From the NCBI RefSeq assembly GCF_011386835.1, contig NC_088809.1, positions 17,204,637-17,268,636 on the forward strand: a stretch of 64,000 nucleotides of DNA, read 5' to 3'. Position 1 is the stretch's first letter. Each line of letters begins with the position of its first letter. Source of the stretch: Chrysemys picta bellii. Its lineage: Eukaryota; Chordata; Testudines; Emydidae. The translations under genes were made by a program, and so were the position numbers. Under the pieces are notes generated by a model. It did not search any database. It worked only from the letters and a program-made list of their open reading frames with translations, and was not told the origin of the DNA. Positions 38,291 to 52,345 of this stretch are shown here, one piece after another.

Positions 38291-40099
38291 CATGAGGTAA
38301 GCCTGCACTGTTCTATGCACAGAGGACTCAGCCTTCCAATCAGTCAGCCCTGGAACTTTTTATAAGCATGACGCTCGCTAAATGAAAGGAATGAGACGAA
38401 AAAAATTCTGCCAGGATGAGTAGGGTCCTTATATGGAATACAGCTAAACCTCCCCTCTTCCTCCCCCATGAGCTGATCAACAGAATGGCTGGCATTCCCG
38501 ACTTTCCCTGTTGTATAATAAATCAATTGGTGGGGGTTATGCACAGTAAGTGCTTATCGATGCTCCCTAGCCCACGATGGTCAAAGCAGTCTGAATACTA
38601 GCTCTAGTCCAAGTTTGCATTGAAACCAGACCTTGAAGGGAATAATTTTAGAAGATTCCCACTGTCTGTCTGGGTTATTGTCTCTCTGTATGGCTGCTTT
38701 GACAGGGGAGATGATATGGGAGGAAGCCATTATGTAATTATGTTAACTGCAAGCATTATTTAGCATAGAGGGAGGGGGAGAGAAATGTTTTACCTCTGTC
38801 CTCGCAGATTGCTTCCTTTTTATAGAAGAAGATTGCAGGATCTGTGTAATAAGTTAATAACTCTGAATTAAGCTCATCATGGAGCCTTTGAACAACAGTT
38901 ATTGAAATTGACATTCAGCTCAAATTATAGTCTCTCAAAACTTGGCATATGGCACCCTTTTATGCTCCATTACTTAATACACCAGCAGGCCCAGACGCAG
39001 AGGATGACATTTGGAAGTTATGATCTGATGGGCACATTTGGAAAGATAAGTACATGCCTCGTAACCCGTTGAAACAACATTGGATGAGCTGAACTTCCTG
39101 AGGGGACAAAGAATGTGTTCTTATTTTAAAACCGACTGCCTGGCTCGTCCCTTCTAAATAAGGGCAATTGGCACTGGGCTAGGCAAGCAGAATGCTGTTA
39201 CAGGACTGATCCTGTTGAGATGCTGAGTGTCCTCCCAGCTTTTAATATCGGTGGGCGCCGAGAGAGCTCAACAGCTTGTTGTAGAGGCTCTGTGCTTGGC
39301 AGGACCAATCCCGTAACTCCTGCCATTGCTGTGCTGATGGCCAGTTGTCAGCTTTCCTAGTGAGGGGGAGACATTGTGGAGAGCTCCATGTGGACTTTTA
39401 CATAGATTGTGCACTGTGAATGCAGGAAGGGGAGAAGGGTGACTCTTAAACAGCTGAGTAAGAGATAGGCGCAGTGGATGTGAATCACCCATTGGATAGA
39501 AGAGACAGGTGAATTTGTGTTTCTGTGGCAATCTGTTCTGCAAGCTGACTTCAGGTCACTCCCAGGTTGTCTCTCCTTTAAATATCCTGGTTTTGGGGTC
39601 TTTTGAATGAGTTGTTTCAGCAGTTCTAATGGATTCTGGCTAACATGCAAACACTTACATGAGTATCCTGGAAAATACTGTAGGCAGAAGAGCTTCCCTA
39701 GAGTCATGTGGTTTTTACTTGAATGCCCCTTTGTTAGGGCCAATCTACAGGATACTGCAGTTTGATTCAGCAGCTTCTATCTAAAACAAACACAAGCTGC
39801 TTTTCGTTAGATTCTCGTGCTCAGGGGTTCCGTCTCCTCCCCTTTTGGATCTACAGGACCTATGACCATTTTTCCGGGTTGCCAGTTTGAATCCAGGCCA
39901 AGTTAGTAGTGACAAAGGGACTGGACAGACGCTTGGAGATCTTGATCAGCTTCCCAATAAATGTGAAAATGAAAGTATAAATAGATGACCAGTAGCTGAT
40001 GGGAGTGTTTTAAATCATACCAGTTTATTACATTATGGTACTTTACACTTTTTTACTGCATGTATCCATCTGAAGATCTAAAAGCAGTGTAAAAGTTCT

Positions 40100-40215
40100 T
40101 ATCTGTATTTTGTAGATGGGCAAACTGGGGTAGAGAAAGTTATCTCAATAAATAAATCTCAATAATAGAACTGGGATGCAAACCCAGGTCTCCTGACTCT
40201 TAGTCCTATGACCCT
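40100..40215 (-). repeat. MIR-like SINE fragment, antisense
   Basis: The + strand reads 'attttgtagatgggcaaact', 'agaactgggatgcaaaccca' and 'ggtctcctgactcttagtcc'. Confidence 0.65.
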
Positions 40216-42083
40216 AAGTTCATCCTTACTCCTATGGCATCACAGACACTTGTCCACAGTTTGGGATCCCAGGAAGGTGTGAATAGTTTTTGTATTGATC
40301 CCAATTGGGTTTTTTTCTTCTTGCAAAGTAAACATTTATCATTGGGAACCTTGTCACCGTTATTGATGAGCCCCTGACATCCCATACCACTGTCCCAGTT
40401 CGGCAGCATTTTTATGGATTTCTTTTCATGTAGGGTAGAAAATACTCATGTTTAAATTAAAAAACCCCAAAACTAACTTTCCTCATCTTGCCTCTCTCCT
40501 CTCAAATGAGCCTGCAGCAAAAGTGCCCAGCATTACTTAGAGGTAAGTATTTTTATGATCCAGTTGCTTTCCTAAAAGTGTCTAGATTAGTGCTGTTACC
40601 CTGAGGGAAGAAATGAGATTTGAGCTGCAGAAGGACCAGTATGCTTACATGTGTGGGTGGCAAGTTCCTAGGTTGGCTTTTTTTTTTTTAAATCTCTAAT
40701 ATTACATTTTTGACACACATATGGCTTTAAAAGGGTTAAACGCAGAGGTGCGCTTTGGAGCGAGAACTTGATCTGGGGCCAACTGAGTTTCCTCCTTTGT
40801 GTGACACAGGAGTTAGTATGCACCCTCCTCCAGCCTTATAAGGTAAACAGTGCAGCGGTTTATATAGAAGATTTGTTTGGCTGGCTCAGCTCCAGCAGCT
40901 TTTCACAGAAAGTGCCATTTAAACTGCTGGTGCAGAGAAGTTTGGGTTTTATACTTTTTTTTTTTTTTTAATGAAATGTTACCTATCCTGTTTATGGATT
41001 AACCTACAGCTATTTCCTCTTCACTATTTACAATTACTGCAAACATACCCCTCTATTCCTTCAGGAAATACGCCATAATGTAATAGCGAAAACCTGCTAA
41101 TACCTTTCAGATCCCACAATCAAAATCCCCCCCCCTCCACCAACCCATCTTGACTTAATGCCATTGTATTAGTCACTGAGCCCATTCTAGGGTAGGAAAT
41201 TTAATGTAGCGCTTGGTTGCCGTGGGTTACAGAACACCATTTTTAAATAGGTTTAGATTAGAAAAATAAAGAGGTTGTGACCAATTAAACAAAAATTGAC
41301 CGACTTCGTGTTGTGAAAGTGTTAATTGTTCCACAACCTAGCGTGTTTGAGAAAGACCCCATACCAAGCAGGGAGAGAGAACTGGGTAGGAGGTTGGGGG
41401 TAGTTGCATGCTCCAGTTTGCAGACCAATAGCAAGTGCATCTGATGTGAACGTATACAGCCCCTAATATGGGTTCAGTACATGGCACTCTTCTTTCAGAA
41501 GAGACCAGTAATTTTTGGTGCCTGTTTTGGGGGAGGGTACTCAACTTGAAGCACCTTAAAAAGGGGTCTGAGTTTCAGGAGAAGCTGAGCATCTCCCCTC
41601 TAACAATCAGAGTTTAAGATGGGCACCAAAAGCTTGAGGCATCCAGAATCAATCGTCACGTTTGAAAATTTCAGACATACATGCATACATCTTGCCCTAA
41701 GTTCCTATAGCTATTCTATTTATTTATCTTCCTAGGCATTTATATAGCTCTCCTCACTGTCGTGTTTGAGCACTTACCACCTTAGATATAACTGACCAGG
41801 CAGTGTTCTTGTGCTATTCTATATACGGCTCTGTTTGAGTTTTGCCAGTCGTAGGACACATAGGTCAATCAGCCCTCTTAGCAAAGTCCTTATTGCACTG
41901 GTTTTGAATACCATGCTAGGAGAGGCGGGCTACCTTCTGACTCGAGGAAGGACTAAAAAAAAATTCTGCAGAGGAGCAGACTTGGCTCTTTCACAATCTC
42001 CTGGTCAATGGTTTTCTCAGATATCCTTTAGTGGTGCTGAGATACCATGATGATGGTCTGAGAAGAAGAACCAGAACAGATTC

Positions 42084-42734
42084 ATAAGAACATAAGAATG
42101 GCCACCCTGGGTCAGACCAAAGGTCCATTTAACCCAGTATCCTGTCTTCTGACAGTGGCCAATGCCAGGTGCCCCAGAGGGAATGAACAGAACAGGTAAT
42201 CATCAAGTGATCCATCCCCTGTTGCCCATTCCCAGCTTCTGGCAAAATGAGGCTAGGGACACCATCCCAGCCCATCCTAGCTAATAGCCATTGATGGACC
42301 TATCCTTCATGAATGTATCTATTCTTTTTTGAACCCTGTTTTAGTCTTGGCCTTCACAACATCCACTGGCAAAGAGTTCCACAGGTTGACTGTATTGTGT
42401 GAAGAAATACTTCCTTTTGTTTGTTTTAAACCTGTTGCTTATTAATTTCATTTGGTGACTTCTAGTTCTTGAGTTATGAGAAGGAGTAAATAACACTTCC
42501 TTATTTACTTTCTCCACATCAGTCATTATTTTATAGACCTCTATCATATCCTCCCTTAGTCATCTCTTTTCCAAGCTGAAAAGTCCCAGTCTTATTAATC
42601 TCTCCTCATATGGAAGCCGTTCCATACCCCATATCATTTTTGTTGCCCTTTTCTGTACCTTTTCCAATTCCAATATTTTTTTTTTTTTTTGAGATGGGGT
42701 GACCACATCTGCGCGCAGTATTCAAGATGTGGGT

Positions 42735-42776
<42 letters not shown>

Positions 42777-44760
42777 TCATATATATATATATATACACAC
42801 ACACGAAACAGAGAGAGAGAGACACACAATATTATATTATCTATTCCTTTCCTAATGATTTCTAACATTCCCGCCGCACATTGAGTGGATGTTTTCAGAG
42901 AACTATCCACAATGACTCCAAGATCTTTCTTGAGTGGTAACAGCTAATTTAGACCCCATCATTTTATACGTATAGTTGGAATTATGCATTCCTTTGCATT
43001 TATCAACATGGAATTTCATCTGCCGTTTTGTTGCTCAGTCACCCAGTTTTGTGAGATTTCTTTGTAACTCTTTGCAGTCTGCTTTGGACTTTACTATCTT
43101 CAGTAGTTTTGTATCATCTGCACATTTTTCCACCTCACTGTTTCAGATAATTTATGAATAGGTTGAGCAATATTGGTCCCAGTAGAGACCCCAGGGGGAC
43201 ACACTATTTACCCCTCTCCATTCTGAAAACTGAGCGTTTATTTTTACCCTTTGTTTCCTATCTTTTAATCAGTTATTGATCCATGAGAGGACCTTCCCTC
43301 TTATCCCAGGACACCTTACTTTGCTTAGGAGCCTTTGGTGAGGGACCTTGTCAAAGGCTTTCTGAAAATCTAAGTACACTATATCCACTGGATCTGCCTT
43401 TTTCACATGCTTGTTGACCCCCTCAAAGAATTCTAGTAGATTGAGGCATGATTTCCCTTTACAAAACCCATATTGACTCTTCCCCAACAAATCATGTTCA
43501 TCTATGTGTTTGATAATTCTGTTCTTTACTATAATTTCAACCAATTTGCCCAGTACCGAATTTAGGTTTGCCAACCTGTAATTGCTGGGATTGCCTCTGG
43601 TGCCTTTTTTAAAAATTGGTGTCACATTAGCTATCCTCAAGTCATCTGGTACAGAAGCTGATTTAAATAATAGGTTACATACTACAGTTAGAAGTTCTGC
43701 AATTTCACATTTGAGTTCCTTCAGAACTCTTGGGAGAATACCATCTGGTCCTGTTGACTTATTACTGTTCAGTTAATCAATTTGTTTCAAAACCTCCTCT
43801 GACACCTCAGTCTGGGATAGTTCCTCAGATTTGCCACCTAAAAAGAATGGCTCAGGTTTGGGAATCTCCCTCACATCCTCAGCCATGAAGACTGATGCAA
43901 AGAATTCATTTAGTTTCTCTGCAATGGCCTTATTGTCCTTGAGTGCTCCTTTAGCATCTCGATCGTCCAGTGGCCCCACTGGTTGTTTAACATGCTTCTG
44001 ATGTACTAAAAAAAAAAAAAAAAGCTGTTACTTTTTGTGTCTTTGGCTAGTTGTTCTTTAAATTCTTTTTTGGGCTTCCTAGTTATATTTTTACACTTCA
44101 CTTTCCAGAGTTTTTGCTCCTTTCTATTTTCCTCAATAGGATTTAACTTCCACTTTCTAAAGGATGCCTTTTTGCCCCTAACTGCTGCTTTTACTTTATT
44201 GTTTAGCCATAGTGGCACTTTTTTGGTCTCTTACTATGCTTTAATTTGGGGTATACGTTTTAAATTGAGCCTCTATTGTGGTGTCTTTAAAAAGTTTCTG
44301 TGCAGCTTGCAGGGATTTCACTTTTGGCATTGTGCCTTTTAATTTCTGCTTCGCTAACTTTCTCATTTTTGCGTAGTTTCCCTTTCTGAAATTAAATGCT
44401 ACCATTGTGAGCTGCATTGGTGTTTTCCACCCCACAGAAATGTTAAATTTTATTATGTTATGGTCACTATTACCAAGGAGTTCAGCTATATTCACCTCTT
44501 GGACCAGATCCTGTGCTCTACTTAACACTAAATCAAGAAATTGCCTCTCCTTTTGTGGGTTCCAGGACTAGCTGCTCCAAGAAGCAATAATTTAAGGTAT
44601 CAAGAAACTGTATCTTTGCATCCCATCCTGAGGTGACATGTACCCAGTCAATATGGGAATAGTTGAAATCCTCCATTATTGAGCTTTTTATTTTTATAGC
44701 CTCTCTAATCTCCCTGAGCATTTCACAGTCACTATCACCATCTTGGTCAGGTTATCTTCA
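42084..44760 (-). mobile_element. CR1 LINE, about 2.7 kb, antisense, 5'-truncated
   Basis: On the - strand, order from 5': an endonuclease piece with MEDFNYSHIDW (44533-44721), another with GNSDHNIIKF (44241-44528), a linker with NEFFASVF (43773-43979), and RT with ANVTPIFKKG and DIVYLDFQKAFDKVPHQRL (43269-43640). A CADD box sits near 43110, the C-terminal part is at 42341-42547, and the terminal 'cataagaacataagaatgg' is near 42084. Frame breaks and stops separate the pieces, so it is inactive. The palm aspartates survive here, unlike in the copy at 16306. Simple repeats interrupt it at about 42677-42690, 42736-42838 and 44008-44022. Confidence 0.93.
42736..42838. repeat. compound microsatellite (TC)n(AT)n(AC)n(GA)n
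   Basis: About 17 TC units pass into ATAT with one cat interruption, then ACAC and finally GAGAGA. It lies inside the antisense CR1. Confidence 0.9.
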
Positions 44761-45099
44761 AGAGCAACCCAAAAAGAGAGAGGGAGGAAGATCTGATGAG
44801 CAGTATTAAACATTTTGTAGCTTGTGGCTATTTAGTAGGATGGGGGCACTGAAAGTATTTCTCCTCTTTGCATTGTAGGAGCCTTCAGAATGTCCGTTGT
44901 ATTTATTTACTAGTTTAAAGGTTTAAAATCGACCCCCATGCCTGGGCGTCATACTCTGTTTGAAACCAATACATAATTCACAGAAACTGAAAATACTCCT
45001 CCCAGGCTGCAGAGGTGGCTCTTGTTATTTAGTATGGGAGTGCTGACGCTGTACACTGGGCTGTCCATCTAACTACTCAGATGCTTGTATGTCTCCCAT

Positions 45100-45345
45100 C
45101 ACTGCATTATCCAAGCACCTCAGAAAGCGTAACAAACCTATCCTTACAGCATCCCTGTGAGGTAGGGAAGTATTCTTATTGCCTGTTTCATGCATGGGAA
45201 AATGAAGGCACAGGTAGATTAAATGACTTGCCTAAGGTCACAGAACAAATCTGTGGCAGAGCAAAGAATTCAAATTGGGTTTCCTGAGTCATAGGCTAGC
45301 AACCTAACAGAGCCATTCTTCCTGTCTAGCAGCCAGAAACTGAAC
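45100..45345 (-). repeat. SINE-like element, antisense
   Basis: The + strand reads 'catccctgtgaggtagggaa', 'gaaaatgaaggcacaggtag', 'attaaatgacttgcctaagg' and 'tctgtggcagagcaaagaat'. It is the antisense pattern of the local SINE, diverged. Confidence 0.65.
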
Positions 45346-48300
45346 CCATATCACCCGAGTACCAGCCAAGTATCTTTGCCACAAGACCATACTTTCTTGT
45401 CAATGACTACATGGTCTTTGCCTCAAGGAGTTTACAATCTGAACAGCCAGGAACTCAATGGGAAACCAGGCTGATGGTGATAACTTAGGTTTTTTTAACT
45501 AAAGCAATGGGATCATTGATGGCACTGTCTCATTGTGGGTTGATGAACCCTCCTGAGAGAAGTGGATTTTTCAGGAGGGGTATAAAAGGGGAGAGTGGGA
45601 GCTGGCCCGTTGCGGTGGGGAGGTCATTGCTTAAATGAGTAAGTAGAATTCTGGCCTGGGAGACTGTGGTGTTGAATCCTGCCTTCCTTGCCCACCCAAA
45701 TGGTCCATGGAAGCCAATCAAATTAGCCACGTACTAAGGCAAGCAGAATACAGCCCTACTCATTCAGTGCTGTTTGCATATGTTCTGGGGGAAGCACGTC
45801 CTGGATAAAAAGCCTGTGTGTGTGTGTGTGTTCAGTGCGGCATTGAGCTATGGTCATGGCTCCACCTTCCCTACACCAGAACATTAAGCCCACAGCGTCA
45901 TTATTCCTTTCCATCATTAGCTGCTGAAAGGTTTCACAAGCTGTTTTTTCAACCCATGTGCAAATGATCATTTGATGGCTTTCTCCATTTATCAACACCC
46001 TCCCCAACGTGCTCCGGGAGATCTGGAACATAAACCAGGCTTAACCAGTGCTGACAGGCAGTCTATACAGAATGAAATCCAAGAGGAAGTAGCCTGGGAT
46101 TTGTGGGAGAGAATGACGGGCACATATGCCAAGTTTATAAACACTGGCCTGTTGATGTTTGAATTTGCTTCCTGATGTTTGAAGAACTCTTCGGTTTCTA
46201 CAGGGGCTAGAAACACTTCAGTGACAAAGCTAAGAGTCTTGTAGAACAGGGCACTGAAATAGGACAGCTTAGGAACGATGTTGGCTGCTGCCTCTCTGAG
46301 CAGGCCTGGACTATTTTGGGGCAAGGGGGGTTGGGGAAACTCATGAGAGCATCACAGCTGGCTGCAGGAGGCAGGAAGGTTTGCACTAGGATTAATGCCA
46401 TTGTAAAGAGGTAGAAAGCTGCAGATGGTTTCTTCTGATAAGCAAAACTACCATGGTGGAGTTGGAAGGGGGTTGCGCTTATGTAATAAGCGAATATCTG
46501 TCACCTGTAGGAGCCCAGAGGCCAATTGCTAGTCTGAATTCCTTTTTTCTGGGGGAGCAAACGGAGACCAGCCCCTTGTTATGACGCAGAATTCCGTCCC
46601 TATGGGCAGATGTTGCACTAATCGCTAAGCTATGAACGCCTGGGGTCACTATCTTCCCCTCATCAGTTCATGAGCAAGTGGCTTAAAAACGTGGGGAAGG
46701 AAAAATTGTACTGTAATGTTGATGAGCTTTTAAAGTTCATCTAACAGCTGCCAGACGACCGGGTTATGCCTTAGCAAGGTGAGCAACCAGCTGGGGCAGA
46801 AGTGAAAACGAGCTGGGTGTTATGTAGGGTTAATCCTTACTGGACGCTAGTCCACATGTCAAAACGACAGTACCAGACTATTGGACTTGACTGGGGATGT
46901 CCCTGAATGGATGGTTAAGCAGGATAAGGTGCACTGGGGAAGTTTGTATGCAACTTTTATCCCGTTGTACTATACCTAGGCTATACCACCAGTGACAATG
47001 CCCTCCATTCCCCCTAACCAGTTAGTGCGTGGGTGGGAAAATGTGCTGTTAAAGTGTTTCCACCTTGCCCAGGGCTGGACTTTCCCTGTTCTCTTTTGCT
47101 GATAATGTGTTAAGGCCACTGAGCCATAAATTTGCTATTTTGAGCCTGGAGCTCTCAGGTTACTCATTTGTTCAACTTAACGCCTCGGAATAATGTGTCA
47201 CAGAAAGCAAATAGCCTGATTGATGGAGAGGAACCAAAGACGAACTGTAAATTCAGGTCCCTGTTTAGGAAGTCAGTCACTTGTTACCATCCTTTGGCCC
47301 ATTAGGATACTCAGACAAAAAAGTCAATAGTGGAAGCAACGGATGTTTTAATCGTAAGGTTCCTATTCCAACCTCTCTCTAATGTACCCATAGGAAACAG
47401 GCATTGTGAAATCCAGCTAAACTGGGCCTGTGCAGGAAATAAAATGTAGGTCTTCCCACTCGAGTCCTGAGCCTCATGTAAGCTGGTGGAATTGCCCTAG
47501 GGAAAAATCAGTTGTAGCTAACAAGGTCTATTCCTCAAAGGACAGTGTTTCTAGCAAAATCAAATCATTTAAATGAGCAGAAAATTAACGAAAACTCCCC
47601 AGACTGGGCTTCAGATCATTCCTGTCGCCCTGGGATTGGTGCTCCACCTGCTCAAAGCCATCCCCATCCCAGTCTCTCAGGCAGCAGCCACTCCTGTGGA
47701 CCTTTCACCTGAAAGAGAGCCCAGCTTGACTCTTGAATCCCAGGATGAGTGTGCAGGGCTGGCAGCAATGGTCTAAATGCACTCATTCATGGTTAATAAG
47801 GAAACAACGTCGCTATAATCATGGAAGCTCCTCTGTGCTATTGGCCACTAACTTTTGAGAGCAGAACTGCGCTTTAAGGACTGCTCCTGCAAGCTCTGGG
47901 TGTGCAGAAATCCCAGTGAAATCAATAGGGCTGTAGGTTTGGATCCTGACAGAGCTGATTTTGCGGCAGTGGACCCTGAACCACCTCTACTTTCGACTCT
48001 GTGGAAGTTCAGATCCGGATCAGAACTTCCTGGCTCTGGCCCATTTCTAAACAGAAATGCCATTTTAAAACGCAGCGTTAAAATAAATTAACCTCTGTGT
48101 GTGGCCGACAGCTTAGATTGGGAGAAACAGGTTGTACCTGTAGCAGCCAGCGTCCTTGAGCGCTGTATGATGGCTCCAGTAACCTCCACCGCTTGCCATT
48201 CAGGAACCATATTCCTTTGTCAAATGTTCCTTTACTTTGCCAAGTTTCCCTACTTAATAATTTGTTAAAATTAACACAGAAAATCACTAGAAACAGGGAA

Positions 48301-49724
48301 AATAATCTGCAGTGCATAGGGGTGGGTGGGGAGCACCCTAATTTTGGAAGCATGTGTGATCACAATGCATAGTTATGTCTCTAATACTGGTAGACACCCA
48401 CTGGCAAAGACAACTGGAGAAACATGTGATAGGACAGTTGTCAAGGTAACTTCAGTTGTGTGTTTGTGTGGATACCACAGTAAACAGACTTGTAAAGCTA
48501 ATGTAAATTGACAGTGCCTCTAATGGGCAAATTGCTGCTGATGGGGTGGTGAGAGAGAGGGGAAGCTATCACTCTCATCAGAGCGATTTCACTCTGGAGG
48601 CAGAATCTTCTGCCCATGTTTACAATGGGCTTCGACCATTAGAAACTCACTTGTTGCTTACGTTGGCATGAATATAGCACGTGGTGAATGGTACTGGATA
48701 GAGTGCCCTGAAGACTGATGTCCTCTATTACATAAGAGATGTGCCCCATAGGGATAATGCAGGCTGTATTATAGTGCTGGAGGGATGGATTGACCTGATG
48801 TTAGACGGTATAGCTGGACCAGAATTTCTCAGGTGTCTCCATCAATTTATGGTGTATTTAAGCTTTCATTTAAAATAGTTTCCAGCCCTGAAGAAAAGTT
48901 TACAAAGGAGACCTTATGATGAAGTGCTGTCTTCAGAGTCTGCAGAAAGCCTGAAACAACGAGCATTTTATTTAAACGTGATGCTAATGCTGAAACCTAA
49001 TGATAGTGCAAATACTGTTAATTATTTTGCTGCTGAGTGGAGGACCTGAGTTCTGCCCTTTCTGACTGAAGTTCAGTGGGGCCAGGATGGTGTGTGGGAT
49101 AGTGACAGTTGTGAAGTTATTTTGGCTGCCTGGCAACATGGACTGCAAGCTTGATAAGTGGCCTGAACGGATAATCTAGTTCTAATCTATCTTGTAAATG
49201 CCTCTGTATCCTCTGATGAAATGTTGTTGTGTAACTTTGCTAAAGCAGCTCTTAGTAATTTGACCACAAGGTTTCTCTGGGCTTCCTACACAACATTGCG
49301 CTATTCCCCTCTACCCCTTTTCTGCCGTGACAGAAGTACCTCACTGCCTCAACTGCTAACTTCCACCGTCCTGGTATAATAATCATTCTATCTAGCCGTC
49401 CCAGCCTGTCTCTGCAGGGCCTGAAATTGGAGTCTCTCCATTAACTTCAGTAGCTTTGGTCAGGCCCATAGGGAATAGCCTATTTAAGTTTGCAGCCCTG
49501 TCACTCAGCCTGTAGGGTTATAGTGGTTTGTTTAGTAGGATGGGGGAAGAAAACAGTTGCTCATTCATTCTCAGCACCTCTTCTTCACATGAATTCTCTT
49601 ATAGAGCTGATTTTTTTTTTTTCATGGATCTGGCCCTAGTTCTTAATGATTTGCTGGCTGGGAGGTGAAAACACTACTCGCCATATGTGTGTGTTCTCAT
49701 TCTTATGTTGCATATTTGATTTAG

Positions 49725-49800
49725 TTGGGGGTTGGTCCTGCTTGAGCAGGGGGTTGGACTAGATGACCTCCTGAGGTCCCTTCCAACCCTGATACTCTGA
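49725..49800 (+). mobile_element. CR1 3' terminus fragment, sense
   Basis: It reads 'ttggtcctgcttgagcaggg', 'ggttggactagatgacctcc' and 'tgaggtcccttccaaccctg', ending atactctgatat. This is the classic CR1 3' end. Confidence 0.88.
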
Positions 49801-49924
49801 TATGGTGGCCTTGTTGACTCTACTCTGGCTTACAAAGCAAGCAAGTGTTTGGGCGTGAGCAGAGGCTGCAGAGAGCTTTAGCCTGCATGACCATTCAGCT
49901 TGTCCTCAAGGGTCACCTGTGATC

Positions 49925-50115
49925 TGGCTAGCCAAGCCCCAGGCTGGGAGTCAGAGGACCCTGAGTTCTGGTCTCAACTCTGCCATTGATGCACTGCATG
50001 AGCATTGTCATCTACACTCTTTGCCTTAGTTTGCTTAATCTGTAAAAACGTGTTTGCCCCCTTTTTAATGCACTTCGAGAACCTTGGATGAAAAACATAG
50101 TGTAAGTGCAAAGTC
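49925..50115 (+). repeat. MIR-like SINE, sense
   Basis: It reads 'ggctgggagtcagaggaccc', 'tgagttctggtctcaactct', then 'gccttagtttgcttaatctg' and 'taaaaacgtg'. Confidence 0.6.
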
Positions 50116-50249
50116 GTTGTTATACATGAAGTAATATAGATTCATTAGTTCTTCCACTGTGGTCCACAGAGCTCTTACCTATTGAACAAGGCTAGTCACA
50201 AAGCTTTAGCATCTCCTTGTTTCCAGTGCTAAATCGCATAAAAAGACAT

Positions 50250-50525
50250 TACTACTATTAGCGGTATTACAGTAGCATGCAGAGGCCCCACCAACAATCG
50301 AGGCTCCCATTGTGCTAAGTGCTATACAGACAGGTATTAAGAGGTCATCTCCCTGCCCTGCAGAGATTTTAATCTAAATAGACAAAGGATAGTTGCATGA
50401 GCGGGGTGTGTGTGTGTAAATAGAGGCACAGTGACTTGCCCAGTCCCCTAGGAAGTCAGTGACCCAGCTAGGAATAGAAACCAGGTCTCCTAACTCCCTG
50501 TCCACTAGACCATTCTGCCTCTCCT
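50250..50525 (-). repeat. MIR-like SINE, antisense, full
   Basis: The + strand reads 'ggctcccattgtgctaagtg', 'tcatctccctgccctgcaga', 'ttaatctaaatagacaaagg', 'acagtgacttgcccagtccc', 'aatagaaaccaggtctccta' and 'tagaccattctgcctctcct'. Confidence 0.8.
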
Positions 50526-50668
50526 CACTTTCTGATAATGCTGTTTGTGCAAACAAGCAATTGCTGTAGTGCTAAGGGTGATGTCATGGGAGTGTGAACA
50601 AGAGGAGTGCAGAGCCCATGCAGTCTATCAACAGGAGGAGAGGTAGGTCCACAAGACCAGCTAGGTAT

Positions 50669-50791
50669 TAGGGTGACCAGATAGCAAGTGTGAAAAATCG
50701 GGACGGGGGTGGGGGGTAATAGGAGCCTATACAAGAAAAAGCCCCAAATATCAGGACTGTCCCTATAAAATCGGAACATCTGATCATCCTA
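50669..50791. mobile_element. short MITE, 123 bp
   Basis: The termini tagggtgaccagat and atctgatcatccta are 14-bp inverted repeats with two mismatches. The flanks gctaggtat (50660-50668) and gctacgtat (50792-50800) are a duplication with one change. It matches a family known from sauropsid genomes by its 'gtgaaaaatcgggac' and 'gtccctataaaatcgg' internal words. It is non-coding. Confidence 0.82.
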
Positions 50792-50959
50792 GCTACGTAT
50801 TAAGCTGTGCTCCACACTATGAAAGCATTTGAGCACCACTACTATAGTTGAAACCATTCCATGTATTGGGTATTCAAGAAGCCTTCGCCTGGTTCATCGT
50901 AACCAAGGGGAGTGGGTCTTACCTCACCTACTTGTTGGTCTTATCCACCTGCTTTGTCT

Positions 50960-51080
50960 TGTCAGTTAGATTGTCAGCTCTCTGGGCCAGGGAATGTCAT
51001 TTGCCATATGTTTATACAGTATCTAGCACAATGGGGCTGTGGCCTTATTGACCTCTAGGTGCTACTGCAATATAACTGTT
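50960..51080 (+). repeat. SINE 3'-end fragment, sense
   Basis: It reads 'attgtcagctctctgggcca', 'tttatacagtatctagcaca', 'atggggctgtggccttattg' and 'ctaggtgctactgcaatata'. Confidence 0.7.
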
Positions 51081-52345
51081 AAGACTAATAATTTAAAAGG
51101 TAGAGTCCTACAAGAAGCATGAATGGAACAACCCATGGTTTTGTTTAATGTCTAGGGAGTGCTTTGAGAATAGAAAGTTTTATAAGTGGTCTGGAAATTC
51201 AGGCTCCTGCCTCTGCCAGTGTTGGTGGCAGGAGCTATCCCTGGCTTACTGATTTCCGCCTTCCCCTGGCTTACAAGTGAGTCTCAGACACAGTCCAAAT
51301 AAACAGTGATTTCCTTAAGACCTCCTCTCCAGGTTCCTCCCCCCCCTCCCTTTTAAAGGAAGCATTTTCCTGTTTGACGTCTTGGTGGTGGTTACCAGGA
51401 GGTGGCGCTGCTCCCCAGTGCGGAGGTCAAGGGAACCCTTTTAGTTACATGATTTTTTTTTTCTCTAATGCAAATCATAAATAACGATCAAGGCAAATCG
51501 AGCATCAACAAACCCTCTCGCAAACAGTGCAAGGAGAAAAGGGCGCCACCGATCTTAAAGTGAGCAGCTGCCACTGAAAAGCAGTCACTGGAGTGGGCAG
51601 GGAGAGCAGAGGAGATTTTGAGAGGTTAGGGTTTTTTTTGCTGTTGCTACATCAGGGAAGGAGAAGTTGGAAGGAGTTTGAAAGACAAAAGTTAGTAAAA
51701 ATAGAATGTGTGGGCCTCTCACAACTTCCCAGGGTTTTATTAACTGAGCTGTTACATTCACACAGCATAGTGGTGGGTGTAATCCCTGCTCATTAGCAGC
51801 ACGAGCTGATGGCCAACGGCCCCCCTTGGAAAGGGGCAGCACAGAGGGCTCTTTACCACAGCTGTTTCCTGCTGTGGCTCTTACCCCATCTGAGCTGACC
51901 GCTCTGAGCGGCTTCCTCGGGGCTGTGTGTTTTCCAGAGCAATTTGGACAAGCTGCGTGCCAGACCAGAAGCCATAACCCTCTCCTTCCCCACTCCAAGA
52001 AAAATATGGACAGCTCCTTAGAAGCTGGCTCTGTAGCTGCCTTCGGATCCGGGGGAGGGAGGGGAGAGAGTGAGCTAGAGGAGATGAACATGAAAAAGGC
52101 AGGGTATGGCTGGAAGGACTTAGAAGCTGCCAGAAACTGAGTGGGCATTTCTAAGCCCCCTGAGGAGAGCACTGATGTACGCGTGGTATTGGTGGGATGC
52201 TGGCTAGAGAGGACAGGATTTTCTCTACCCTTAGCAGAGCTGGCTAGTGAATAAAAAGTGATCACATGGCTGCTTAAAGGCTATGGCTCTGGTGCATAAA
52301 GTTCCTAATACTGTGTGTGTGTGTCTCTCTCTCTGATTCCTGCAG

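Noticed and set aside
51585..52265. 226-codon open frame on the minus strand just before exon 9
   Set aside because: No recognisable domain, no splice-like or promoter context, low-complexity residues, and it lies antisense in an intron; it fits a chance frame.
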